A DNA stretch of 64,000 nt from Serratia grimesii NBRC 13537 (GCF_001590905.1 NZ_BCTT01000016.1:35307-99306), one strand, 5' to 3'; positions 47,550 through 57,754 are shown, numbered from the stretch's first letter. Numbers and translations: made by a program. The notes: generated from the sequence alone by a model not told the origin.

Positions 47550-48749
47550 ATGAATCAAAAGCACGCACAACCGGGTCTAAGTCCAGCGTTAACCGTACTG
47601 ATTGCCATAGCCACTGGCCTGGCGGTCGCCAGTAACTATTACGCGCAGCCACTGCTGGAAACCATCGCCCAGAACTTTGATCTGTCGGTGAATCAGGCCG
47701 GTTTTATTGTCACCGCCGCTCAGTTGGGCTACGCCGTTGGCCTGCTGCTATTGGTACCGCTCGGCGATATGTTTGAACGCCGCGGGTTGATTGTCTTTAT
47801 GACGCTGTTGGCAGCGGGGGGCATGTTAATCACTGCCAGTTCCTCGACCTTGCCAATGATGATCCTCGGCACCGCGCTCACCGGGCTGTTCTCAGTGGTG
47901 GCGCAAATCCTGGTCCCCCTGGCGGCGACGTTGGCCCACCCGGAGAGACGCGGCAAAACTGTTGGCATTATCATGAGTGGCTTACTGCTCGGGATTCTGC
48001 TGGCACGTACTGTCGCCGGGGCACTTGCGTCGTTCGGCGGTTGGCGCACCATTTACTGGGTGGCCAGTGTGTTAATGATCCTGATGGCGCTGATTCTATG
48101 GCGCGCACTACCGCGCTATAAACAGCACTCAGGGCTGAATTACCCCCAGTTACTGAAGTCGATCTTCACCCTTTTCTGCGGTACTTCACTGCTGCGGACC
48201 CGCGCGATTCTTGGCGCACTCTCGTTCGCCAATTTCAGCGTGCTATGGACCTCCATGGCCTTTCTGCTGGCCGCACCACCCTTTGGTTATTCCGAAGGGG
48301 TTATCGGCCTGTTCGGGTTGGTCGGTGCCGCGGGAGCGTTAGCCGCCTCGCGTGCAGGACATTTAGCAGACCAAGGCAAAGCCGGTTTAACCACCACCGT
48401 TGGCCTGGTACTGTTGTTACTGTCATGGATACCCATCGCTTTCGCTAAACAATCGTTGTGGGCATTGATCGCCGGCATCCTGATCCTCGACCTGGCAGTG
48501 CAAGCCGTACACGTCACCAACCAAAGCGTGATTTACCGCATTATGCCGGAAGCGCGTAATCGCCTGACCGCCGGCTACATGACCAGCTATTTTATCGGTG
48601 GCGCACTCGGTTCACTGCTGTCAGCAACAGCTTACCAGCATGCAGGTTGGGTTGGCGTCGCAGTCGCCGGGGGTATTTTATGTCTACTCAACCTGCTGAC
48701 CTGGTGGCACGGCAAGCACCATGACCCACAAGGTCCAGCGACAATCTGA
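47550..48749 (+). CDS. MFS transporter (YgaY-like)
   Basis: 399 residues, twelve helices. Starts near NYYAQPLLETIAQNFDLSVNQAGFIVTAAQLGYAVGLL with the MFS loop DMFERRGLI. Lies between proX and ygaZ, the position of ygaY, which I recall as a broken gene in E. coli K-12; here it reads as intact. Sugar or drug/proton exporter; substrate unknown. Confidence 0.82.
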   Translation: MNQKHAQPGLSPALTVLIAIATGLAVASNYYAQPLLETIAQNFDLSVNQAGFIVTAAQLGYAVGLLLLVPLGDMFERRGLIVFMTLLAAGGMLITASSSTLPMMILGTALTGLFSVVAQILVPLAATLAHPERRGKTVGIIMSGLLLGILLARTVAGALASFGGWRTIYWVASVLMILMALILWRALPRYKQHSGLNYPQLLKSIFTLFCGTSLLRTRAILGALSFANFSVLWTSMAFLLAAPPFGYSEGVIGLFGLVGAAGALAASRAGHLADQGKAGLTTTVGLVLLLLSWIPIAFAKQSLWALIAGILILDLAVQAVHVTNQSVIYRIMPEARNRLTAGYMTSYFIGGALGSLLSATAYQHAGWVGVAVAGGILCLLNLLTWWHGKHHDPQGPATI

Positions 48750-48869
48750 TTAGCAAGCGAATAGTAATATCAGGAATTTATTAGCGCCACAGGGTATAAA
48801 CATTACTCACTCTCTGGTAATGTTCTGCAGATGAACTATTGATCTCTATATCCTGCGACACTAATAAAA

Positions 48870-49616
48870 ATGCAAAGCCAAGCTGCAGAAAACCTCAATC
48901 CTCCTGCCGTCAGTTCGACCTTCACCCACGGCATCGTCGACAGTTTACCGATCGTCATCGGCTATGTGCCGGTGGCTTTCGCATTCGGCCTGAGCGCCGT
49001 TAAGCTGGGATTCTCCCCACTAGAGAGCATCTTCTTTTCCTGCATTATCTATGCGGGGGCGAGTCAGTTTGTGATCACTGCCTTGTTGAGTGCCGGTATG
49101 TCACTGTGGGTTTCCGCGCTAACCGTGATGGCAATGGACATACGGCATTTACTGTATGGCCCTGCCCTGCGCCACCGTATCATTTCGCGCATGTCTCGCG
49201 GTAAAACCGCACTCTGGGCCTTCGGTCTGACCGATGAGGTGTTTGCCGCTGCTACCGCCAAGTTAATGCGCAATAACCGCAGCTGGAGCGAAAATTGGAT
49301 GCTCGGCATCTCGCTGTGCTCCTGGTTGTCATGGGTGGCGGGCACCGCTATCGGCGCACTGTTCGGCAACGGGCCGCTAGCGCAATACCCAGTAATTGAA
49401 GCATCACTGTCCTTTATGCTGCCAGCACTGTTCCTCAGTTTCCTGCTTGCAGCATTCAAACGCCCGCAAAGCCTGACTATCGCCGCGGCTCTGGCCGGCG
49501 CACTGCTCGGCGTAGTGTTATTTTCAATACCGGTGGCCATTTTAGCGGGTATCAGTGCCGGTTGTATCGCAGCGCTGTTCCAACCCACCACACAGGAGGT
49601 TATCAATGAACACTGA
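48870..49616 (+). CDS. ygaZ: L-valine exporter subunit YgaZ (AzlC family)
   Basis: 248 residues, about five helices. AzlC motif VPVAFAFGLSAVKLGFSPLESIFFSCIIYAGASQFV and MDIRHLLYGPAL. Works with YgaH to export branched-chain amino acids. ygaH starts inside it (11-bp overlap). No clear Shine-Dalgarno. Confidence 0.93.
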   Translation: MQSQAAENLNPPAVSSTFTHGIVDSLPIVIGYVPVAFAFGLSAVKLGFSPLESIFFSCIIYAGASQFVITALLSAGMSLWVSALTVMAMDIRHLLYGPALRHRIISRMSRGKTALWAFGLTDEVFAAATAKLMRNNRSWSENWMLGISLCSWLSWVAGTAIGALFGNGPLAQYPVIEASLSFMLPALFLSFLLAAFKRPQSLTIAAALAGALLGVVLFSIPVAILAGISAGCIAALFQPTTQEVINEH

Positions 49617-49959
49617 TGTGCTGGTCATTGGCCTGGTGGTCGGCTGCGCTAATTACCTGTTCCGCTACTTACCATTACGCCTGGCACCCGCGCGTGCCCA
49701 GCCGGGCATCAAGCGAGGCAAAACAGCCCTGTTGCTCGACAGTATCGGCATCGCCTCTATCTGTGCGTTGTTGGTGGTATCCAGCACGCCAGTCGTGATG
49801 CGTGAACCAGACAAGCTGTGGCCAACCCTGGTCGGTTTCGCCGCACTGGGTCTGTGCTTCTACCGCAGCAAGAGCATCATTTTGTCGACATTGATCGGCG
49901 CAGCCGCCTTTGGCATTACATTAAAAATGTTTATGGTTTTCGGCGCGACCAGCCTTTGA
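49606..49959 (+). CDS. ygaH: L-valine exporter subunit YgaH (AzlD family)
   Basis: 117 residues, three or four helices, AzlD pattern GCANYLFRYLPLRLAPAR. Overlaps the ygaZ end by 11 bp. Followed by the inverted repeat TGAGCA-CT-TGCTCA at 49981-49994, an operator or weak terminator in the mprA gap. Confidence 0.9.
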   Translation: MNTDVLVIGLVVGCANYLFRYLPLRLAPARAQPGIKRGKTALLLDSIGIASICALLVVSSTPVVMREPDKLWPTLVGFAALGLCFYRSKSIILSTLIGAAAFGITLKMFMVFGATSL

Positions 49960-49980
49960 TTTTGTCCGTCATCCCCATTC

Positions 49981-50011
49981 TGAGCACTTGCTCAAAAATG
50001 AGGCATTGACA
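49981..50011 (+). promoter_or_regulatory. Inverted repeat and -35 box before mprA
   Basis: TGAGCACTTGCTCA dyad (49981-49994) and TTGACA (50006-50011), about 110 bp before mprA. Possible mprA promoter and operator; the -10 is not clear. Confidence 0.4.
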
Positions 50012-50118
50012 AACAACTTACAAATGACACGAATTGCTAAATTATTCGCACGGCTGAACATTTACATTATTAATCACTATCGTTACTATCTCGAACGAAA
50101 TTAATGAGGCCCCAAATT

Positions 50119-50640
50119 ATGGAAAGCTCGTTTACTCCCATTGAACAAATGCTTAATTTCCGCGCAAAACGTCAGAAAGATTTCCCTTATCAGGAGATTT
50201 TGCTGACCCGGCTGTGCATGCATATGCAAAGTAAGCTGCTGGAAAACCGCAATAAAATGCTCAAAGCACAAGGGATTAACGAAACATTGTTTATGGCGCT
50301 GATTACTCTGGATGCGCAGGAAAGCCACAGCATTCAGCCTTCTGAACTAAGCTCTGCCCTAGGGTCGTCGCGTACCAATGCCACACGTATTGCCGATGAG
50401 TTGGAAAAGCGCGGTTGGATTGAGCGTCGGGAAAGCGACAATGATCGTCGTTGCCTGCATTTGCACATGACGCCGCAGGGAGAGGAATTTCTCAACCAGT
50501 TGCTGCCACCGCAGCACAAATGTCTGCATTTCCTGTGGTCCACGCTGAACGATGACGAACAGCAGCAGCTTGAAAAGCTGACGCGCAAGCTGTTAACGCG
50601 TCTGGATCAGATGGAAGTTTCAGGACAGTTATCCCAATAA
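50119..50640 (+). CDS. mprA: MarR-family repressor MprA (EmrR)
   Basis: 173 residues from ATG 50119 ([12 protein letters not shown]). Winged HTH with [41 protein letters not shown], matching E. coli MprA nearly residue for residue in the wing. Represses the emr operon and is released by drugs. The outer-membrane gene follows after 21 bp. Confidence 0.95.
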   Translation: MESSFTPIEQMLNFRAKRQKDFPYQEILLTRLCMHMQSKLLENRNKMLKAQGINETLFMALITLDAQESHSIQPSELSSALGSSRTNATRIADELEKRGWIERRESDNDRRCLHLHMTPQGEEFLNQLLPPQHKCLHFLWSTLNDDEQQQLEKLTRKLLTRLDQMEVSGQLSQ

Positions 50641-50661
50641 CTTCTGTTCAGGTAACATACT

Positions 50662-52113
50662 ATGCGATCCCCATTTAACTGGAGATTCACCCCACTGTTC
50701 GCTGTATTGCTGCTGGCCGGGTGTGCATCTACCGATAATATTGCCCCGCAATCCACCCTGATGGATCCGCAGAGCCTGCAACTGTCACAGCCAAAAGTCA
50801 GCTCGCTGAATGTCAGCCCGCAATGGTGGCGTTCACTTAACGATCCGCAACTTGATAGCCTGATGACCCAGACGCTGCAAAGCTCGCCGACGCTGAGACA
50901 AGCCGCGGGTCGCGTGCGAGAAGCGCAAAGTGTCGTGGGCGAAGCCAGTGCAGCCAACGGCCCGAATCTGGATCTCAACGCCAGCAGCAACCGCCAGAAA
51001 ATCCCACAGAACGTCAATCTGGGACTGGGTTACCCGCATCAACCGATCTATGAATCATCTAACTCTTTGGGCCTGAATCTGGCTTATGAGTTTGACTGGT
51101 GGGGCAAATACCGCAATCAGGTTAACGCCGCCAAAGCACAGGTCGATGCGGCACGCGCCGAGCAGGAACAGGCTGCACTGACACTGACCAGTTCCGTGGC
51201 CTCCGCGTATTACCAGCTTCAAAGCAATTTCGCGCTGGAAAAGCTGCTGCAACAGGAAGTGGATAACAACCAACGCTTGGCAGACCTGCGTCAGCAGCAA
51301 TATAAAGCCGGTATTACGGGTGTTGATGTTCCACAACAAACCCAGGCACAAGCTGACGGCGCCAAACAGCAGATCCTTCAACTGCAGTCGCAAATTGAAC
51401 AACTTAGACACCAGTTGGCCGCACTGGCTGGCCAGGGCCCGAATGCGATGCAGCACCTGCGTCCAGTCGCGCTGCCTGCCAGTAATTTGATGGCGCCAAA
51501 AGGTGAGCTAACCGCTGACTTGCTGGGTAAACGCCCTGACATCGCAGCACAGCGCCAGTTGGTGGAGTCCTACAGCCAGCGTGTCAGTGCCGCACGTAAA
51601 GAATTTTACCCTAGCCTGACCATTTCAGCCTTTGCCGGCCTGACCACGACCAATACCAGTGGTACCAGCCCGAATCTGTTTGAAGCGGCAAGCCAAGCCT
51701 GGAACGTAGTGCCAGCGATTTCATTACCGATCTTCCATGCTGGCGCACTGCGCAGCAAGCTGGGTGAGGAATCCGCACTTTATGACCAGGCAGTCGAATC
51801 CTATAACCAGACTATCCTGAATGCCGTGCAGGAAACTGCCGATGCCATCACCGTCCAACAAAGCACTGCGCAACAGCAGTTGCAGGCGGCATCAGCGTCC
51901 CAATCGATGCAGCAGGTGTACCGCGTCGCTAACGCTCGATACCAGGCAGGGATTATCGGGCGCGACCAGTTGTTAACCAGCCAAACGCAGCTCTTGCAGC
52001 AGCAACAGGCGGAACTGAATGCCAGCAGCAACTTGTTGCAGGCGAAGATAGGACTGATCCGTGCGCTGGGTGGTGGCTATCAAGCTCCGGCCGCAGCGGA
52101 TTCAAAAGCATAA
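50662..52113 (+). CDS. Outer-membrane factor lipoprotein (TolC/NodT family) in the emr operon
   Basis: 483 residues. Lipobox LLAGC, Cys21; two OEP repeats, each with the coiled segment and beta strands (EFDWWGKYRNQVNAAKAQ and RVSAARKEFYPSLTISAFAG), and RYQAGIIGRDQLLTSQTQLLQQQQ. It forms the channel for an emrAB pump. In E. coli EmrAB uses TolC and has no such gene; here the operon order mprA-OMF-emrA-emrB suggests a complete efflux unit. Confidence 0.9.
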   Translation: MRSPFNWRFTPLFAVLLLAGCASTDNIAPQSTLMDPQSLQLSQPKVSSLNVSPQWWRSLNDPQLDSLMTQTLQSSPTLRQAAGRVREAQSVVGEASAANGPNLDLNASSNRQKIPQNVNLGLGYPHQPIYESSNSLGLNLAYEFDWWGKYRNQVNAAKAQVDAARAEQEQAALTLTSSVASAYYQLQSNFALEKLLQQEVDNNQRLADLRQQQYKAGITGVDVPQQTQAQADGAKQQILQLQSQIEQLRHQLAALAGQGPNAMQHLRPVALPASNLMAPKGELTADLLGKRPDIAAQRQLVESYSQRVSAARKEFYPSLTISAFAGLTTTNTSGTSPNLFEAASQAWNVVPAISLPIFHAGALRSKLGEESALYDQAVESYNQTILNAVQETADAITVQQSTAQQQLQAASASQSMQQVYRVANARYQAGIIGRDQLLTSQTQLLQQQQAELNASSNLLQAKIGLIRALGGGYQAPAAADSKA

Positions 52114-52127
52114 TAAAACGACCCAAA

Positions 52128-52241
52128 ATAATTGGAGCGGCATCGAGACGGCAAGGGAGCGAACCCAATGAACTTACTCATGTAAGTGTATCGGGTGAGT
52201 GAGCGAAGCCAATACCGATGCCGCTTCAGTCTGAAGGGTAA
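52128..52241. repeat. Diverged ERIC-like palindrome between OMF and emrA
   Basis: Centre ACTTACTCATGTAAGT and flank CGGCATCGAGACGG/CCGATGCCGCTTC are complementary; the end GTCTGAAGGGTA resembles ERIC ends. It lacks the exact ERIC primer core, so it is a diverged relative, within an operon. Confidence 0.6.
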
Positions 52242-52260
52242 AGAGAGCTTGGAGAACACC

Positions 52261-53433
52261 ATGAGTGTAAGCGCGGAAACTCAAAACCCGCAGCAACCGG
52301 TCGGTAAGAAGAAGCAGCGTAAATTCTGGCTGCTGTTGCTAACGGTTATTTTTGTTGTTATTGGGGTGGCATATTTAGTGTATTGGTTCCTGGTGCTTCG
52401 TCATCATCAGGAAACGGACGACGCCTATGTGTCCGGTAACCAAGTGCAGATCATGGCCCAGGTTAACGGCAGCGTTAACCGCGTCAACTTCGACAATACA
52501 GATTACGTGAAACAGGGTGATGTACTGGTCACGCTCGATCCTACCGATGCTGAGCAGGCTCTCGAGCGCGCCAAAACCGGCTTGGCCAATAGCGTGCGCC
52601 AGACCCACCAGCTGATCATTAACGGTAAGCAGTATCAGGCCAACATTGCCCTGCGCAAATCTGACCTGAGTAAAGCCGAGAGTGATTTAAAGCGCCGCGT
52701 GGTGCTGGGTAGCGTTGACGCCATTGGCCGTGAAGAACTGCAACATGCTCGTGATGCGGTCGACAGTGCTAAAGCCGCGTTAGAAGTGGCCGTACAGCAA
52801 TACAACGCCAATCAGGCGATGGTGCTAAATACCCCACTGGAACAGCAACCCGCGATCCAACAGTCCGCCGCGCAAGTACGCGACGCCTGGCTGGCATTGC
52901 AACGTACTCAAATTATCAGCCCGATCACCGGTTATGTGTCCCGTCGTAGCGTACAGGTTGGCGCGCAAATCGCCGCTGGTTCTCCGCTAATGGCCGTGGT
53001 GCCTGCCGATCACATCTGGGTTGATGCCAACTTCAAAGAAACCCAAATCGCCAATATGCGTATCGGCCAGTCGGCTACCGTGGTCAGTGACATTTACGGT
53101 GATGATGTGGTGTATAACGGCAAGGTCGTCGGTATCGATATGGGCACCGGTAGCGCCTTCTCGCTGCTGCCGGCACAAAATGCGACCGGTAACTGGATCA
53201 AAGTGGTTCAGCGTCTCCCGGTGCGTATTGAGCTGGACGCCAAACAAATCGCCGACCATCCGCTGCGCATTGGCTTGTCAACGCTGGTAAAAGTCGATAC
53301 CACCAATCTGGATGGCCGCGTGCTGTCTGATGTGGTTCGAGATAAACCGCTGTACCAGACCGACGCACTGGCGTTGAATCTGGCGCCGGTTAACCAGATG
53401 ATCGCCGACGTGATCCATGCGAATGCCGGCTAA
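52261..53433 (+). CDS. emrA: Efflux membrane fusion protein EmrA
   Basis: 390 residues, equal to E. coli. One N-terminal helix (about 22-45), then HlyD-like lipoyl, coiled coil and barrel. ETDDAYVSGNQVQIMAQVNG and FKETQIANMRIGQ are family hallmarks. GGAG lies 7 bp before ATG 52261. Together with EmrB and an outer channel exports hydrophobic drugs. Confidence 0.96.
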   Translation: MSVSAETQNPQQPVGKKKQRKFWLLLLTVIFVVIGVAYLVYWFLVLRHHQETDDAYVSGNQVQIMAQVNGSVNRVNFDNTDYVKQGDVLVTLDPTDAEQALERAKTGLANSVRQTHQLIINGKQYQANIALRKSDLSKAESDLKRRVVLGSVDAIGREELQHARDAVDSAKAALEVAVQQYNANQAMVLNTPLEQQPAIQQSAAQVRDAWLALQRTQIISPITGYVSRRSVQVGAQIAAGSPLMAVVPADHIWVDANFKETQIANMRIGQSATVVSDIYGDDVVYNGKVVGIDMGTGSAFSLLPAQNATGNWIKVVQRLPVRIELDAKQIADHPLRIGLSTLVKVDTTNLDGRVLSDVVRDKPLYQTDALALNLAPVNQMIADVIHANAG

Positions 53434-53450
53434 GCGCGCGGGAGGCTACC

Positions 53451-54986
53451 TTGGCACAGAAACCGCTTGAAGGTGCTCAGCTCGCCTGGATGACGGTCGC
53501 GCTCGCCATGGCGACCTTTATGCAGGTGCTGGACTCCACCATTGCCAACGTGGCGATCCCAACTATTGCGGGCAACCTCGGGTCTTCTAACTCGCAGGGC
53601 ACCTGGGTGATCACCTCGTTTGGCGTGGCTAACGCTATCTCGATCCCGATCACCGGCTGGCTGGCGAAGCGCGTCGGTGAAGTGCGGCTGTTCCTTTGGT
53701 CCACCGCACTGTTCGTGCTCGCGTCCTGGCTATGCGGCATCTCCAACAGTCTGGGCATGCTGATCTTCTTCCGCGTGATCCAGGGTGTGGTCGCCGGGCC
53801 ATTGATCCCGCTGTCACAAAGTTTGTTGTTGAACAACTATCCGCCCGCTAAGCGAGCGATGGCCCTGGCGCTCTGGTCGATGACGGTGATCGTCGCGCCA
53901 ATATTCGGGCCTATCCTAGGTGGGTATATCAGTGATAACTATCACTGGGGCTGGATCTTCTTCATCAACATCCCGATTGGCGCCGTGGTGATTCTGGTGG
54001 CAATGTCGACGTTGAAAGGCAGGGAAACCAAAACTGAGATCAAACCGATCGACACTATCGGTCTGGTGCTGTTGATCGTCGGTATTGGTTCGCTGCAGGT
54101 CATGCTCGATCAGGGTAAAGAGCTGGACTGGTTCAACTCGACCGAAATTATCGTGCTAACGGTGGTGGCGGTGGTAGCGCTGGTGTTCCTGATCATCTGG
54201 GAGCTCACGGACGACCACCCGGTGGTGGATCTGTCGCTGTTCAAGTCACGCAATTTTACCGTCGGCTGTCTGTGTATCAGTCTGGCCTACATGCTGTACT
54301 TCGGCGCCATTGTGTTATTGCCGCAGTTATTGCAGGAGGTGTATGGCTATACCGCGACCTGGGCAGGGTTGGCGTCGGCACCGATAGGACTGATACCGGT
54401 ATTGCTGTCGCCGATCATCGGTAAATTCGGCAACCGACTCGATATGCGTCGACTGGTGACCTTCAGCTTCATTATGTATGCCGTGTGCTTTTACTGGCGC
54501 GCTTATACGTTTGAACCGGGAATGGACTTTGGCGCTTCGGCGTGGCCGCAGTTCGTCCAGGGCTTCGCCATTGCCTGCTTCTTTATGCCATTGACCACCA
54601 TTACGCTGTCCGGCTTGCCGCCGGAGCGTATGGCGGCGGCATCGAGCCTGTCGAACTTTACCCGTACGCTAGCGGGGTCGATCGGGACGTCGATCACCAC
54701 CACACTGTGGACTCAGCGTGAATCGCAGCATCACTCGCAACTGGCGGAATTTGTGAACCCTTACAGCCCTCAGTCGCAAGAGATGTATCGGCAGTTGGAA
54801 CAGATTGGCATGAGCAAGCAGCAGGCGTCGGCCTATATCGCCAACGAGATCACTGCGCAGGGGCTGATTATCTCGGCTAACGAGATATTCTGGCTGTCGG
54901 CTGGGGTGTTCCTGATCCTTCTGGCGCTGGTCTGGGTGGCGAAACCGCCATTCAGCTCCGGCGGTGGGGGCGGCGGCGCTCACTAA
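53451..54986 (+). CDS. emrB: DHA2 multidrug exporter EmrB
   Basis: 511 residues, fourteen helices. TFMQVLDSTIANVAIPTIAG (DHA2 motif), GWIFFINIPIG. Start is TTG at 53451 with GGAGG upstream. C-terminus ends in a glycine run (SSGGGGGGAH). The operon ends at the hairpin ACGGGC.../GCCCGT at 55000-55028. Confidence 0.96.
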   Translation: MAQKPLEGAQLAWMTVALAMATFMQVLDSTIANVAIPTIAGNLGSSNSQGTWVITSFGVANAISIPITGWLAKRVGEVRLFLWSTALFVLASWLCGISNSLGMLIFFRVIQGVVAGPLIPLSQSLLLNNYPPAKRAMALALWSMTVIVAPIFGPILGGYISDNYHWGWIFFINIPIGAVVILVAMSTLKGRETKTEIKPIDTIGLVLLIVGIGSLQVMLDQGKELDWFNSTEIIVLTVVAVVALVFLIIWELTDDHPVVDLSLFKSRNFTVGCLCISLAYMLYFGAIVLLPQLLQEVYGYTATWAGLASAPIGLIPVLLSPIIGKFGNRLDMRRLVTFSFIMYAVCFYWRAYTFEPGMDFGASAWPQFVQGFAIACFFMPLTTITLSGLPPERMAAASSLSNFTRTLAGSIGTSITTTLWTQRESQHHSQLAEFVNPYSPQSQEMYRQLEQIGMSKQQASAYIANEITAQGLIISANEIFWLSAGVFLILLALVWVAKPPFSSGGGGGGAH

Positions 54987-54999
54987 TCATTAGAAAACA

Positions 55000-55028
55000 A
55001 AACGGGCACCCCAGGGCGCCCGTTTTTT
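55000..55028 (+). terminator. Terminator of the emr operon
   Basis: AAACGGGCACC/GGCGCCCGTTT stem followed by seven Ts. Confidence 0.85.
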
Positions 55029-55039
55029 TATTCTTGCCC

Positions 55040-55170
55040 TATACCCTTTGAATTTCAAGTTGGCCGCTCTAGCGCGTCCAGCTCGCTCATCCCCAGGCGC
55101 TTACTTTAGTAAGTTACTGGGGTGAACGAGTGCAGGTAACAACGCTGCTGCTTGAAAGGCGACGGGTATA
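55040..55170. repeat. ERIC repeat
   Basis: About 130 bp. Core left arm ATCCCCAGGCGCTTAC and right arm GTAAGTTACTGGGGTGAACG, nearly identical to the 16626 copy, ends GACGGGTATA. It fills the gap between the emr terminator and the yfiF stop codon. Confidence 0.87.
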
Positions 55171-56271
55171 TTAGGCCTGGTTTTGACGCCACCAGTCAGC
55201 CAGCAGAATACCGGTCGCGACCGATACGTTCAGGCTTTCTACCTTGCCAGTACCGCCGATAGACACGTTCATGTCGCCCTGCTGCCAGGCACTATCGCTC
55301 AGACCGTCACGCTCTTGACCCAGTACCAATACCATTTTGGCTGGCAGTTTAGCCTGCGCCAATGGCGTACCTTTATGGCTTGAAGTGGTGACAATGGCGT
55401 AACCTGCCTTGCGGAAGGTATCCAGTACCGACAGGAAGTCATCAGCACTGATCGCTTTGATGTGCTCTGCACCGCCTTCTGCAGTACGCACCGCAGCACC
55501 AGATTCCAGCAACGCTGGATCTTGCAGCAACACGCCGTTAACGCCAAAGTGAGCGCAAGAACGAACGATAGCACCCAGGTTATGCGGGTTGCCCACTTCT
55601 TCCAGCGCCAGCACACAATCTTTCGCTGGTGCTTCTTTCAGATAGGTTTGCGCATCCAGACCCTGACGCTTTTTAATCAGGAAGCAGACGCCGCCATGGT
55701 GTTCAGTACCGGACGCTTTAGCCAGCTCTTCTTCATCTACTACGTGGTAGGCTTTGCGGTTCGCCGCCATCCAACGCAGTGCTTCACGAAAACGTGGCGT
55801 AACCGACTGCACGAACCAAGCACGGACGATAGCGTCTGGGCGGCTGGCAAACAGGGCCTGACAGGCGTTCTCACCGTAAACGCGGGTTTCTTCCGCACGT
55901 TGACGACGTAACTGCTCTGGATCGATAAAGCTTTTACCGCTGATACCACCATGATCGAACGCCGGCTCTTCTTCCGGGCCACGTGACACGGTTTTCCATG
56001 GCGAATCATAACCGCCACGGTCTTCAGTACGCGCTGGACGGCGAGGACGATCGCTTTCACTGCGGCGGGAATCAGTACCAGAGCCGCGGCGATCATTGTT
56101 GCCGCGTGGCTTGTCCTGACCGGTACGGCCCGAAGAGCGCGCACCGTCTGCCGGACGGCCTTTGCCGGCCGGACGCTTATTCTTGTTACGGTCGTCGCTG
56201 CTGCTGTCATCGTCGCTGCGGACGTACATCACTTTAACTTTACCGTTCTTGCCACTAAATGAATCGTTCAT
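55171..56271 (-). CDS. yfiF: TrmH-family RNA methyltransferase YfiF
   Basis: 366 residues from ATG 56271 (GGAG 8 bp upstream). Long charged N-terminus (about 1-130, Asp/Arg/Gly-rich, disordered) then SpoU/TrmH domain: motif 1 [20 protein letters not shown], motif 2 [11 protein letters not shown], motif 3 [15 protein letters not shown]. Target RNA is unproven. Longer than E. coli owing to the tail. Adjacent to trxC as in E. coli. Confidence 0.93.
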   Translation of the reverse strand: MNDSFSGKNGKVKVMYVRSDDDSSSDDRNKNKRPAGKGRPADGARSSGRTGQDKPRGNNDRRGSGTDSRRSESDRPRRPARTEDRGGYDSPWKTVSRGPEEEPAFDHGGISGKSFIDPEQLRRQRAEETRVYGENACQALFASRPDAIVRAWFVQSVTPRFREALRWMAANRKAYHVVDEEELAKASGTEHHGGVCFLIKKRQGLDAQTYLKEAPAKDCVLALEEVGNPHNLGAIVRSCAHFGVNGVLLQDPALLESGAAVRTAEGGAEHIKAISADDFLSVLDTFRKAGYAIVTTSSHKGTPLAQAKLPAKMVLVLGQERDGLSDSAWQQGDMNVSIGGTGKVESLNVSVATGILLADWWRQNQA

Positions 56272-56479
56272 TTTCTTCTCCACCAACGCGCAGGGCGCGA
56301 AGATTACCTGATGTTGGGGTGCTAAGCCACCTACTTGCGCTAAAAGCTAACAACTATCGTATTCATTGAACAAACCTCTTTGTTCCTTGCCGCACTTTTA
56401 ACGATAATAAGCAGCATTAAAGAAACATATCCGCAACCCGAGTGCGGTTTGTCGTGCTTTCTCAGTATCCGAGGTCATC

Positions 56480-56899
56480 ATGAATACAGTCTGTCCAGCT
56501 TGTAATGCCACCAACCGCGTCCCTGAAGAACGTGTGGCTGACGGTGCGAAATGCGGCCGCTGCGGCCATGCGTTATTTGACGGCGAGGTGATTAATGCCA
56601 CCGCCGCGACACTGGACCAGTTGCTGCAGGACGATCTGCCGGTCGTGGTCGATTTTTGGGCCCCATGGTGCGGACCTTGCGTCAATTTTGCCCCAATCTT
56701 CGAAGACGTTGCCGAAGAGCGTACCGGTAAAGTCCGCTTCGTGAAGGTGAACACCGAGGCAGAGCCAGAACTGAGCGCTCGCTTCCGCATCCGCAGCATT
56801 CCGACCATCATGCTATTCCGTGATGGGAAAATGGTCGACATGCTCAACGGCGCCATGCCGAAAACGCCGTTCGATAACTGGCTCAATGAACTAGTTTAA
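56480..56899 (+). CDS. trxC: Thioredoxin 2
   Basis: 139 residues. N-terminal zinc ribbon (CPAC...CGRC) and active site WCGPC at 63-67. General disulfide reductase, OxyR-regulated in E. coli; the upstream region has no clear OxyR half-sites. Followed by a short gap to tapT. Confidence 0.96.
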   Translation: MNTVCPACNATNRVPEERVADGAKCGRCGHALFDGEVINATAATLDQLLQDDLPVVVDFWAPWCGPCVNFAPIFEDVAEERTGKVRFVKVNTEAEPELSARFRIRSIPTIMLFRDGKMVDMLNGAMPKTPFDNWLNELV

Positions 56900-57017
56900 C
56901 GCAGAAAGTATAGGCGGTGTTGCCCATTGTGGATGACGACGCCATGACTCAATCCAGCCCGAACGCTCCCGTCGGGCTTTTTTCTGCGTTACAATGCCGG
57001 TTTTCCCCGGAATATTT

Positions 57018-57722
57018 ATGACCGACAACGCCGTACTTCGCCTGCGCCAATTTCGCCTGGAACGCTCTACTCGCCCCTTTCTGGCGCGCGGCAACCGCAT
57101 ACCGCGTTGTCAGGGTTGCCTGCTGCCGCATAAAAACTGCCTGTGCGACACTATTCAACCACAGCCCGCCACCAGCCGTTTCTGCCTGATCATGTTTGGT
57201 GCCGAACCGTTGAAACCGAGCAATACCGGCCGCTTGATTGCCGACATTCTGCCGGACACTCAAGCATTCCTTTGGTCGCGCACCGAGGTTGACCCCGCTC
57301 TGTTGACGGCGATTAACGATCCCGAACGCCAGCCTTACGTGGTGTTTCCCGCGTCCTATGCCGCACCTGAACGGCCGGTATTCAGCGAACTGCCTGACGG
57401 TGGCAAACCGCCGCTATTCATTATGCTCGACGGCACCTGGACCGAGGCAAGTAAAATGTTCCGTAAAAGCCCGTACCTCAATCAGTTCCCGGTGTTCTCA
57501 CTCAACGTGACCGCTGCATCTAACTACCAACTGCGTGAAGCCAGCCGCACTGAGCAACACTGCACGGCAGAAGTCGCCACAGCACTATTGCAACAGGCCG
57601 GTGATGTAGCCGCCGCAGACGGACTGGCCGAGCATTTTCGCTACTTCCGCCAACAGTATCTGGCAGGGAAACCTACGCGCCCAGAGGCACCGGTCACAGC
57701 AAAGCCGTCTCAAAACGTCTAG
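57018..57722 (+). CDS. tapT: tRNA-uridine aminocarboxypropyltransferase TapT (YfiP)
   Basis: 234 residues from ATG 57018. DTW-domain enzyme that makes acp3U47 in tRNA from SAM. Zinc-ligand cysteines in CQGCLLPHKNCLC, DTW motif in MLDGTWTEASKMFRKS. An upstream reading at 56994 adds eight residues without support. Confidence 0.92.
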   Translation: MTDNAVLRLRQFRLERSTRPFLARGNRIPRCQGCLLPHKNCLCDTIQPQPATSRFCLIMFGAEPLKPSNTGRLIADILPDTQAFLWSRTEVDPALLTAINDPERQPYVVFPASYAAPERPVFSELPDGGKPPLFIMLDGTWTEASKMFRKSPYLNQFPVFSLNVTAASNYQLREASRTEQHCTAEVATALLQQAGDVAAADGLAEHFRYFRQQYLAGKPTRPEAPVTAKPSQNV

Positions 57723-57754
57723 AATCAGGCAGTAACGTGGCTACCGCCAATACA

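Noticed and set aside
56340..56480. OxyR site before trxC
   Set aside because: Only a loose CTAT/ATAA pattern; does not fit the four-half-site motif.
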